Shown here one piece after another: positions 1-5,425 of a DNA stretch of 7,124 nt. Numbering within the stretch: the stretch's first letter is position 1; each line of letters begins with the position of its first letter. The stretch spans positions 1 through 7,124 of the forward strand of contig JAODNG010000441.1 of NCBI GenBank assembly GCA_025465385.1, in the 5' to 3' direction. A program made the translations under genes and the position numbers. Under the pieces are notes generated by a model. It was not told where the DNA came from and did not search any database. It saw only the letters and a list, made by a program, of their open reading frames with translations. Source of the stretch: Pseudonocardiales bacterium (GTDB lineage: Bacteria; Actinomycetota; Actinomycetes; Mycobacteriales; Pseudonocardiaceae).

Positions 1-62
1 TGCGTGATCGGACCGTGTGGCGGATTACCCCGACACGGCGGGGACGGTGGGAGGGTAGCGAG

Positions 63-401
63 GTGAAGCGGGTTTCGGGTCAGATCCTGCGGCAGGGTGT
101 GTGGGATAGGCTCGACAAGCTTGATGAGCTGGCAAGCAACGCCGACAACGGGTCGCTGCTGTCGGTGGCGCGTAGTGAGCTGCCCCGGCTGACCTCCGGG
201 TGGTGCGCTGTGCTCGCCGCCCATGCGCCGGATCCGCGGGGCCGCTGTCGGGAGTGTTCGAAGCGCTGGCGCCGTCGTAGCGCGCCGTGTGGCGTATGGC
301 AGACCGCCCACGAACACCTCGTTTGCGGCGAGACCGTACCCCAGGCGGGGCTGCGATGTACCCCCTCCCTGTCGGAGCAGACGTATCGGGCTGACATCTG
401 A
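63..401 (+). CDS. Small Cys/Arg-rich hypothetical protein with a CxxC...C motif
   Basis: I do not recognise a named gene. From GTG 63 the product is 112 residues. It has a helical, charged N-terminal half (RLDKLDELA, then VARSELPRLTSGW) followed by HAPDPRGRCRECSKRWRRR and SAPCGVWQTAHEHL, giving C-x2-C-x10-C with flanking histidines. That resembles a small zinc-binding or Cys-structured module seen in many short actinobacterial hypotheticals, but metal binding is inference. GTG 63 is chosen because GGGAGG lies at a good distance upstream. The frame is open to the left edge, so GTG 15 (128 residues) or a start outside the window is also possible. The 25-residue tail after HEHL looks less constrained and could be out-of-family sequence. 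It converges on the broken transporter gene, with 148 bp between them. Confidence 0.5.
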   Translation: MKRVSGQILRQGVWDRLDKLDELASNADNGSLLSVARSELPRLTSGWCAVLAAHAPDPRGRCRECSKRWRRRSAPCGVWQTAHEHLVCGETVPQAGLRCTPSLSEQTYRADI

Positions 402-549
402 ATCAATTCCATAGAGCTGGTGGCCTCGCCGAATGTCGTGGGTTTCGCAGTAGACCGGTCATCCGCGACGGCACAACCGACACCACACCGGTCCGTGCCA
501 CACGCACGGTGTAGCCCAGAGGCGGAATAGTTGACAAACTTTCTCGCTG

Positions 550-1149
550 TCATCTCCGGCGGGTGTGTGGATCCTCGGCTAGTGGCGGTTCGGCATCGGC
601 CGTCTGGTGGCGGGTCAGCGCGAACGCCGCCGCGGTGAATAGAACGAGGAACCCGGCTTCGGTGGCGATGGCCCAGGGGGTGTGGCGCAGGTTCTCGTCG
701 TAGACCATCACCCCGAGCAGCACTGCGAGCAGCGGGTTGACCACGGTAATGGCGGGCAGGCTCGCTGAGAGCGGGCCGGCCTGAAACGAGAGCTGGTTGA
801 GCAGCAGGCCCATCGCGCCGCCGGCCAGCAGCGCATAGAGCTGCCAGCTGGTGACCACCGCCATCGGACTGTGCGCAAGCAGGCTGGTGCAGGCCTTGAT
901 CAAGGTAGCGGTACCGGCGAAGGCGATACCAGTGGCAACGCCGAGCAACGCGGCCGCGGTAGCGCGCTGGCGACCGCGCGCCACCAGAACACACACCGCC
1001 GCCGCACCGACCGCGAGCAGACCAGCGGCGATCGCCGGCCCTGAATCGGTGGTCTCATGAGTCGCGGGAACGCCCGCTGTGGCCACGACCAGGAAACCCG
1101 CCAAACCGACGACCAGCGCGAGCGCCCACAACAGCTCGATGCGGTGGAT
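550..1149 (-). pseudogene. DMT (EamA-type) transporter, 5'-truncated remnant
   Basis: About 199 C-terminal residues of a drug/metabolite-transporter superfamily membrane permease remain. Successive hydrophobic segments are visible: LLWALALVVGLAGFLVVAT, the AAGLLAVGAAAVCVLVA stretch, ALLGVATGIAFAGTATL, then YALLAGGAMGLLLNQLS, TVVNPLLAVLLGVMVYDENL and the last helix around FLVLFTAAAFAL. They end in a hydrophilic tail rich in D, E and R. The xxNPLLAVLLGVxxYDEx motif near the end is typical of EamA domains. Family members have about 10 helices and 280-300 residues, so roughly the first 95-100 residues are missing. Upstream of residue HRIELLW the sequence becomes the antisense of an aldehyde dehydrogenase gene, so no native start, promoter or ribosome site is left. 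The long open frame that continues to 1956 on this strand is a GC-driven shadow. Substrate unknown. Confidence 0.75.
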
Positions 1150-2016
1150 CCTGGGGTGGAAGCGGGCAAGGCGCTGGCATCGAACAAGCGGATCCGCAAG
1201 ATCGCCTTCACCGGTGAAACCACGACCGGGCGGCTGATCATGCAGTACGCGTCCGAGAACCTGATCCCGGTGACCCTGGAGCTCGGCGGCAAGAGCCCCA
1301 ACGTGTTCTTCGACGACGTCGCCGCGGCGCAGGACTCGTTCTACGACAAGTGCCTCGAGGGCTTCGCGATGTTTGCCCTCAACCAGGGCGAAGTGTGCAC
1401 CAGCCCGTCGCGCGCGCTGATCCAGGGCGGCATGTACAACGACTTCCTGGCCCAGTGCGTCAAGCGGACCGAGCAGATCACGCAGGGCCACCCGCTCGAC
1501 ACCGAGACGATGATGGGCGCGCAGGCGTCGAACGACCAGCTCGAGAAGATCCTGTCCTATATCGACATCGGCCGCCAAGAGGGCGCCAAGATCCTCACCG
1601 GCGGCGAGCGCTCCGACCTCGGTGGGGAGCTGTCGGGCGGCTACTACATGCAGCCGACGATCTTCGAGGGTAACAACGCGATGCGCGTGTTCCAGGAGGA
1701 GATCTTCGGCCCGGTCGTCTCGGTCGCGCGGTTCTCCGACTACGACGACGCCATCACGATCGCCAACGACACGCTCTACGGCCTCGGTGCCGCGGTCTGG
1801 TCCCGCGACGGCAACACCGCCTACCGGGCCGGGCGCGACATCCAGGCAGGCCGGGTGTGGGTGAACAACTACCACACCTACCCGGCGCACTCGGCGTTCG
1901 GCGGCTACAAGCAGTCCGGCTTCGGCCGGGAGAACCACAAGATGATGCTTGACCATTACCAGAACACGAAGAACATGCTGGTCAGCTACTCACCCAACGC
2001 CCAGGGCTTCTTCTGA
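1150..2016 (+). pseudogene. NAD-dependent aldehyde dehydrogenase (ExaC/AldB type), 5'-truncated
   Basis: About 287 C-terminal residues of an aldehyde dehydrogenase, the enzyme oxidising acetaldehyde-like aldehydes to acids with NAD+. Recognisable homology begins at GVEAGKALASNKRIRKIAF. Visible motifs are FTGETTTGR (cofactor-binding turn), VTLELGGKSPN with the general-base Glu, FALNQGEVCTSPSR with the nucleophilic Cys, EEIFGPVVSV, and the C-terminal GGYKQSGFGRENHKM...SPNAQGFF signature of the ExaC/AldB group. Relatives have about 505 residues, so roughly 219 N-terminal residues, including most of the Rossmann domain, are gone. Both catalytic residues survive, yet the fragment cannot fold as a normal enzyme. 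ATG 1057 lies in antisense transporter sequence and is not a credible start. Only 16 bp separate it from the DUF779 gene, the normal operon partner of this group (for example Rv0458-Rv0459 in M. tuberculosis). Confidence 0.85.
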
Positions 2017-2032
2017 TGGGTGACGGTGACCG

Positions 2033-2416
2033 ATGACTGACGTACCGGCCCGCGTGGCGCTGACCCCGAAGGCGGCGGACCTGCTCCGTCGTCTCCGGGC
2101 GGTGCACGGCCCGCTGATGTTCCACCAGTCCGGCGGGTGCTGCGACGGGAGCTCACCGATGTGCTACCCCGACGGTGACTTCAAGATCGGTGGCGTGGAC
2201 GTCCACCTCGGTGACCTGCAGGTCGAGGGGATCGAGCCCGTGTCGTTCTGGATGTCGCAGTCACAGTTCGAGTACTGGAAGCACACCCATCTCACTGTCG
2301 ACGTGGTGAAGGGCCGGGGCAGCGGGTTCTCGGTCGAGGCACCGGAGGGCGTGCGTTTCCTCATCCGGTCGCGCCTGTTCACCGATGCCGAGTCCGCGGT
2401 ACTCAACGGATCGTGA
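2033..2416 (+). CDS. DUF779 family protein (aldehyde dehydrogenase partner)
   Basis: A complete 127-residue protein that I recognise as DUF779 from HGPLMFHQSGGCCDGSSPMC near residues 24-43 and the later FWMSQSQFEYWKHTHLTVDVVKGRGSGFSVEAPEGVRF. The Cys cluster (GGCCDGSxPMC) is the hallmark and could hold a metal or take part in redox chemistry. No biochemical role is firmly established. These genes usually sit directly downstream of ExaC/AldB-type aldehyde dehydrogenases, exactly as here, so an accessory role in aldehyde oxidation is the usual inference. ATG 2033 follows the dehydrogenase stop by 16 bp with only a poor purine stretch before it, so translation was probably coupled to the upstream gene. 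With that gene beheaded and its promoter lost, this intact gene may be silent unless a new promoter formed. An IS6 end lies 19 bp after the stop. Confidence 0.85.
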   Translation: MTDVPARVALTPKAADLLRRLRAVHGPLMFHQSGGCCDGSSPMCYPDGDFKIGGVDVHLGDLQVEGIEPVSFWMSQSQFEYWKHTHLTVDVVKGRGSGFSVEAPEGVRFLIRSRLFTDAESAVLNGS

Positions 2417-2435
2417 CATGAGCAGGAGTCCGGAA

Positions 2436-2655
2436 GGGACTGTTGCATAGAGGGAAGACGTCGTTCGGCATGCTCAAGCGCATGCGCCGCAGCTGCCGTG
2501 TTCGTCCGGTCCTCCCGCCGAGATCGGCGTTCGCTGGCTTCCGGTTCCCGCGGGAGGTGATCGTGCTCGCAGTGCGCTGGTACCTCCGTTACGGACTCTC
2601 GTATCGCGATGTTGAAGAGCTGCTGGCCGAGCGCGGAGTGCAGGTCGACCAGGTC
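2436..2655 (+). mobile_element. IS6-family insertion sequence, left-end fragment
   Basis: The stretch opens with GGGACTGTTGCATAGAG, close to the terminal inverted repeats of IS6-family elements (GGCACTGTTGCAAA in IS26, GGCTCTGTTGCAAA in IS6100), from memory. A transposase N-terminus follows at the right distance. Recognisable sequence ends at about 2655, with no second inverted repeat in the window. A complete element would be about 800-900 bp, so most of it has been deleted. IS6 elements fuse replicons and cause adjacent deletions, which fits the broken surroundings. Confidence 0.65.
2470..2655 (+). pseudogene. IS6-family transposase, N-terminal fragment
   Basis: About 62 residues from ATG 2470 are recognisable. 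The diagnostic part is FAGFRFPREVIVLAVRWYLR followed by YGLSYRDVEELLAERGVQVD, the helix-turn-helix region at the start of IS6-family DDE transposases. Normally VxVDHVTVYRWVQRF follows. Here the reading breaks after VDQV into unrelated codons and stops at 2682. The whole DDE catalytic domain, about 170 residues, is absent, so the product cannot transpose. TTG 2443 is open in the same frame but lies inside the terminal repeat. The first 20 residues (MLKRMRRSCRVRP...) are poorly matched and may be degenerate. Confidence 0.7.
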
Positions 2656-2699
2656 AAACCTCGTTCATACACCGCGCTGTGACCTGCGAAAATGCAGAT

Positions 2700-2760
2700 G
2701 GGAGCGGACTGTAATCCGTCGGCTGATGCCTTCCAAGGTTCGAATCCTTGACCCGCCACC
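2700..2760 (+). pseudogene. tRNA-Tyr(GTA) 3'-part remnant, probable relic attachment site
   Basis: The stretch matches the 3' two thirds of a bacterial tRNA-Tyr. It has the GCGGA/TCCGT anticodon stem around CTGTA with anticodon GTA, a class II variable arm (GGC-TGAT-GCC), a perfect T stem CAAGG/CCTTG around the TTCGAAT loop, then ACCCGCC plus discriminator A. The D arm and the 5' acceptor strand (a GGCGGGT would be needed) are absent upstream. The anticodon loop is one A short of the usual CTGTAAA, so it cannot be a functional tRNA gene. Fragments carrying exactly a tRNA 3' portion are what integrases of actinobacterial integrative elements leave at one end. SLP1 of Streptomyces coelicolor is known to use tRNA-Tyr. 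The att interpretation is inference; the tRNA similarity is seen directly. Confidence 0.75.
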
Positions 2761-3051
2761 CAGCATGGTTCCTGACCAGCACGAACACGGTCGTGGTCCT
2801 ACTTTCGTTGTGTCCGGCGCTGTCCTACCGTGTCCGGCTGTTCACGGCCAGTCGCGCCCTATATGCGCCCTAGCGCCCGGCTGCGTGCCGGAGGTCGTAA
2901 TGCCTGCTGCTGCCGGACGATCATGGGTGATCTTGCACGCTGGGGCTTGTGTGGCATCCCGTCGGGTGCCCGGCACAACCGGCACCGATTAGGCGAACCG
3001 CTGCGGGAGCGATGCGTCGATCTTGACCTCAAGCGGACCACGTCGCAGCCT
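2761..3051. other. Noncoding stretch after the tRNA remnant, with TGTCC repeats at 10-bp spacing
   Basis: No convincing gene. TGTCC occurs at 2811, 2821 and 2831, exactly one helical turn apart (TGTCCGGCGC, TGTCCTACCG, TGTCCGGCTG). An imperfect stem, GACC-AGC-ACGA/TCGT-GGTC, lies just after the tRNA remnant at about 2774-2794. Open frames here, including the one that would extend the DUF952 gene back to 2830, show no family resemblance and contain implausible Cys-rich stretches. Confidence 0.4.
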
Positions 3052-3059
3052 GGTATAAC
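3051..3059 (+). promoter_or_regulatory. Candidate extended -10 promoter of the DUF952 gene
   Basis: TGGTATAAC is an extended -10 element (TGn followed by TATAAC), ending 7 bp before ATG 3067. A start of transcription at or next to the A of the ATG would give a leaderless mRNA, a common arrangement in Actinobacteria. No Shine-Dalgarno sequence is present between 3045 and 3066. TTGACC at 3023-3028 is 25 bp from the -10 element, too far for a normal -35 box. Confidence 0.45.
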
Positions 3060-3066
3060 CGCGTTC

Positions 3067-3429
3067 ATGATCTTCCACGTGGTTGCGTTCGACGACTGGC
3101 TCGCGGTCCCCGACCGGTCCTACGCGCCCGCGTCCCTCGCCGAGGAAGGCTTTACCCACTGCTCCCCCGACGAGCCCATCACCCTCGCCGTCGCCAGCGC
3201 CTTCTACCGCGACACTCCCGGCATGCTCATGGTGCTGCTCATCGACGAGCACAAGCTCGACGCGATAGTCCGCTGGGAGGCCGCCTCCCCGGTGCCGCCC
3301 CCCGGCGTCGCCCCCAGCACTCTGTTCCCGCACGTCTACGGGCGCATCAACCGCGACGCGGTGCAGGGGATGATGGAGGTCCAACGGGACGCAGACGGCC
3401 GCGCCGTGGGGCTCGCGGTGTGGTCATGA
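3067..3429 (+). CDS. DUF952 domain-containing protein
   Basis: A 120-residue protein matching the DUF952 family over its whole length. It opens with MIFHVVAFDDWLAV, followed by YAPASLAEEGFTHCSP with the conserved G-F-x-H-C/S block. Then come MLMVLLIDEHKLDAIVRWE, the core strand pair, and FPHVYGRINRDAVQGMMEV, the characteristic Y-G-x-I/L-N near the C-terminus. Members are compact single-domain proteins of about 100-120 residues with an ADP-ribosyltransferase-like fold; their biochemical function is not settled. ATG 3067 is chosen because family homology begins exactly there, although the frame is open to 2830. There is no ribosome site, and an extended -10 box sits 7 bp upstream. The gene is intact and shows ordinary high-GC codon use, unlike its broken neighbours. 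Confidence 0.85.
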   Translation: MIFHVVAFDDWLAVPDRSYAPASLAEEGFTHCSPDEPITLAVASAFYRDTPGMLMVLLIDEHKLDAIVRWEAASPVPPPGVAPSTLFPHVYGRINRDAVQGMMEVQRDADGRAVGLAVWS

Positions 3430-3580
3430 GGGCAGCGGACCAGAGCGGCAAATGAAGGTCGAGTTGCGTCGCGGGAGTCCGCACCACTGCCACCGTGCCG
3501 CCGGGTCAGTGTGACTCGGGCGGATGGCTTGGGCTGTCTCACCCTGCGCTCGGTCGTCTTGGTTACCTAGGCGGTTGGTC

Positions 3581-4274
3581 GTGCGCGAGGTTTACCACCG
3601 GCAGCTCGATCGGCTTGTCGAGGATCTCGCGGACCTGGCCGGGCTGGTCGCCGAGGCGATGAGCAAGGCCACGGCCGCGTTGCTGCGGGTCGATCTCACG
3701 CTGGCCGAGCGGGTCATTGAGCAGGACTTGCTGGTTGACCAGCGGCGGGCGGAGGCTGAGGAGACAGCGGTCAGGTTGCTGGCGCTGCACGCACCCGTGG
3801 CCACCGATCTGCGGAGCGTGGTCACCGCGATCCACTCCGCCGCCGACCTCGAACGCATGCGACCTCGCGCTGCACGTCGCGAAGACAGCCCGGCTTCGCC
3901 ACCCACAGCCCGCGCTGCCCGACCAGATCCAGCCCTACTTCGCTGAGATGGGACTGCTAGCCGTCGCGATCGCGGAGAATACCGGGCACGCGATCCGCAC
4001 CCGTGACGTTGAGCTCGCCGCCGAACTGGCGCGTGACGATGACGCAATGGAAGACCTGCACCGCCACATATTTACCGCGCTCACGGCACCGCAGTGGTCC
4101 TACGGTGTGAGCTGCGCGGTGGACATCACCCTGCTCGCCCGGTTCTACGAGCGCTACGCCGACCACGCCGTGACCGTGGCCCGCCGGATTGTCTACCTTG
4201 TTACCGGAGCGCTACCCGACCTGTGCCCACCCCCACGACCCAGGCCATCCTCAGGCCGCGGTAGCCGTATCTGA
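3581..4274 (+). pseudogene. phoU: PhoU-family phosphate signalling protein, frameshifted
   Basis: PhoU is a cytoplasmic helical-bundle protein that links the Pst phosphate transporter to the PhoR-type sensor and restrains phosphate uptake. Frame 1 runs from GTG 3581 (VREVYHRQLDRLVEDLADLA) through LALHAPVATDLRSVVTAI to SAADLERM at 3859. The next frame resumes at 3861 with DLALHVAKTARLRHPQ and continues through ARDDDAMEDLHRHIFTAL to FYERYADHAVTVARRIVYLVTG. The expected join is ERM-G-DLA; ATGCGACC stands where ATGGGCGACC is expected, so two G are missing. The break falls in the first repeat's conserved metal-binding E-x-x-x-D motif. Joined, it would be about 231 residues, slightly longer than the usual 215-220 because of a Pro/Arg-rich tail. 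No pst genes adjoin. I see no slippery heptamer, so a true mutation or a sequencing error is likelier than programmed shifting. Confidence 0.85.
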
Positions 4275-4376
4275 CGACGAGTCGAATCGTCACCATCGAG
4301 GCTGACGAGAGCACCCTGTGGGTAGTCTGTGACGACCACGACCACCTTGATCAACGTCGGCCCTCGCATTCCCTAA
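4271..4376 (+). pseudogene. Possible degenerate transposase C-terminus (IS481/IS3-like)
   Basis: Read from 4271, the stretch gives TSRIVTIEADESTLWVVCDD and then HDHL. Skipping one base at 4349 gives INVGPRIP and a stop at 4374-4376. The pattern VTIEADxSTxxVxxDxxxLxxxxPR resembles the beta-hairpin tail that ends many actinobacterial integrase-core transposases (VTVEADDTTFRV...ELLxxVPRTT). The match is short, needs a frameshift, and rests on memory of the family, so it is tentative. It lies between phoU and the tandem repeats at 4431, where an element end would be plausible. Confidence 0.28.
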
Positions 4377-4430
4377 CCGCGTCCAAGACGCTGACGTAGG
4401 CCCCCGGTTACACCCCCAATCGCACGATTG

Positions 4431-4476
4431 GCTTGGTGGTGTCATCTATTTCAGCTTGGTGGTGTCATCTATTTCA
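4431..4476. repeat. Two perfect 23-bp tandem direct repeats
   Basis: Copies at 4431-4453 and 4454-4476 are identical (GCTTGGTGGTGTCATC... ending TATTTCA) and abut without a spacer. A perfect 7-bp palindrome, CCAATCG-CA-CGATTGG (4416-4431), touches the left copy. The repeats are more AT-rich than their surroundings. Tandem boxes of this type occur at the ends of some insertion sequences and as transposase or integrase binding sites. That role is inference. Confidence 0.85.
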
Positions 4477-4690
4477 TCTGTCAACGGGAGTTGCTTGTCA
4501 CCTGCGGTCCTACGAGCCCCTTGCCGGCCAGTCCAGGTAGTCGCGGAGAGTGTGGCAGCGCTGACCCCGTCGTGTGGCACGCGAGTGGCACGGCACACCG
4601 TGCCCGACCCCGCCTTGCAAAGGAGCGGACCGTAACGCTGCGTGAGCTGGGAGACGTTCTGGTGCATGGTCCGTGAGATTCTGTCCGTCA
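4477..4690. other. Noncoding stretch with a perfect GC-rich hairpin
   Basis: No gene with recognisable homology on either strand. The strongest structure is at 4587-4604, GGCACGG-CACA-CCGTGCC, a perfect 7-bp stem with a 4-base loop. It lacks a T-tract on either side, so it is not a classical intrinsic terminator. Together with 4691-4831 this makes a gene-free gap of some 450 bp up to cspA. Confidence 0.4.
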
Positions 4691-4730
4691 TCGCCCGTGG
4701 TTCCCCGTGGTTCCCCGTGAGTCCCCGTGC
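4691..4730. repeat. Four imperfect 10-bp tandem repeats with adjoining inverted repeat
   Basis: Units at 4691, 4701, 4711 and 4721 read TCGCCCGTGG, TTCCCCGTGG, TTCCCCGTGA and GTCCCCGTGC, with consensus TTCCCCGTGG. The last unit's CCCCGTG (4723-4729) pairs perfectly with CACGGGG at 4740-4746 around a 10-base loop. The 10-bp spacing puts each unit on the same face of the helix, as in protein-binding arrays. The hairpin might also stop transcripts of the opposing cspA gene, whose 3' end is about 85 bp away. Confidence 0.7.
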
Positions 4731-4831
4731 GAACGGGCACACGGGGGGCACGAACCAAGATCACCTCTGCTGGAAGCGTGGAAATCTCACCCCGCCGTCG
4801 GCCTCTGCGGGGGCGGCCAGCCGTCAGCGGG

Positions 4832-5044
4832 TCATTCGGTCCGAACCTCCGCAGCCTGCATGCCCTTTTGCCCTCTCTCTGCGACGAATGACACGGTCTG
4901 CCCCTCCTTGAGGGACTTGAAACCGTCCGATTCGATCGCCTTGAAGTGCACGAAGAGGTCGTCTCCTCCGCCTTGAGGGGTGATGAAACCGAACCCCTTC
5001 TCATCGTTGAACCACTTCACTGTGCCGGTCTGTCTATTGGACAT
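4832..5044 (-). CDS. cspA: Cold-shock protein CspA (Pseudomonas-like type)
   Basis: A complete 70-residue cold-shock-domain protein, a five-stranded OB fold that binds single-stranded RNA and DNA and melts mRNA structure. Motifs seen are TGTVKWFNDEKGFGFITPQG, containing RNP1 (KGFGFI), then DDLFVHFKAI, containing RNP2 (LFVHF), then GFKSLKEGQTVSFVAERGQK and a final GMQAAEVRTE. The MSNRQTGTVKWFN start and the ERGQKGMQAAxVR end are typical of Pseudomonas-group CspA. The usual actinobacterial CspA begins MAxGTVKWFNxEKGFGFI and ends differently. My hand count gives about 56% GC, below the neighbouring genes. ATG at 5044 is chosen over the in-frame codon at 5092 because the family starts there and GGAG lies 6 bases upstream. 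It is monocistronic and flanked by long noncoding DNA. Confidence 0.93.
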   Translation of the reverse strand: MSNRQTGTVKWFNDEKGFGFITPQGGGDDLFVHFKAIESDGFKSLKEGQTVSFVAERGQKGMQAAEVRTE

Positions 5045-5210
5045 GTCTGCTCCAGGAGTTGTGCGTCTGACACGTGACCATGACGGCCCCACGAGATTTG
5101 ATCATGCCCTACTCGGAGCAGTGCGTACACAGGTGTCTGCCGAACGCGGGACTGACTAAAGCAACGCATCGCTGCCCAGCGCGGCGGGTGTCAACGCGAC
5201 CCGCGGCAGA

Positions 5211-5425
5211 GCGGGTATCCCGTCGCGTCGGCGAGCTTGCCTCGAAGCAGACCAGGGGCAGGGGCCATTAGGTGGAGCACCGCACCCGATGAACGACCTG
5301 GACGCCTGCCCCTGGTCTGCTACGCCTCTGGGTGCCGACGCGACGGGATACCCGCGACCCTGGTGACCCACCGCTGTCTCGCCCAGTCCTGGGACCATCC
5401 CGAAGCCGAAGCCCGCCGGAGGCAC
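5211..5425 (+). repeat. Long inverted-repeat (hairpin) element, copy A
   Basis: Outer arms 5211-5232 and 5334-5355 are perfectly complementary over 22 bp (arm begins GCGGGTATCCCG and ends TCGGC). Nested inside, 5247-5262 and 5305-5320 pair perfectly over 16 bp (GCAGACCAGGGGCAGG). A 70-bp flank after the outer arm (5356-5425) is also shared with copy B and holds the small stem CCCA-GTCC-TGGG. No protein is plausible. It resembles a REP/MITE-like or structured-RNA repeat; the strand is assigned from pairing evidence in copy B. Confidence 0.85.

Noticed and set aside
485..512. Hairpin ACACCG/CGGTGT between the convergent genes as a bidirectional terminator
   Set aside because: Only 6 bp, with a competing alternative pairing and no T-tract on either side.
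80..994. 304-codon minus-strand frame across the left end
   Set aside because: It runs antisense to the Cys-containing ORF and out of frame through the transporter; composition is Arg/His-rich without any family motif.
1057..1149. ATG 1057 as the start of the aldehyde dehydrogenase
   Set aside because: The first 31 codons are antisense transporter sequence and no dehydrogenase N-terminus is present, so the gene is truncated, not shortened by start choice.
1150..1956. Long open frame on the minus strand continuing the transporter frame through the dehydrogenase
   Set aside because: It is the antisense of a well-conserved dehydrogenase sequence, and its product is a low-complexity V/G/R/H string. 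Only the part at 550-1149 resembles a transporter.
3857..3863. Programmed frameshift in phoU
   Set aside because: No slippery heptamer or downstream stem-loop stands out, and PhoU proteins are not known to need one; a simple 2-base deletion explains it.
4431..4476. CRISPR-like array
   Set aside because: The two repeats abut without spacers and no cas genes are present. No spaced repeats of CRISPR type occur in the window.
4622..4635. GGAGCGGACCGTAA, a 13/14 match to the tRNA-Tyr relic (2701-2714), as the second att site
   Set aside because: Similarity ends after 14 bases, and such a match is expected by chance in a 7-kb GC-rich window; the rest of the tRNA (T arm, acceptor) is absent.
4446..5004. 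Overlapping open frames on both strands between 4446 and 5004
   Set aside because: Out-of-frame shadows of cspA or low-complexity translations of the 10-bp repeats; none has a family motif.
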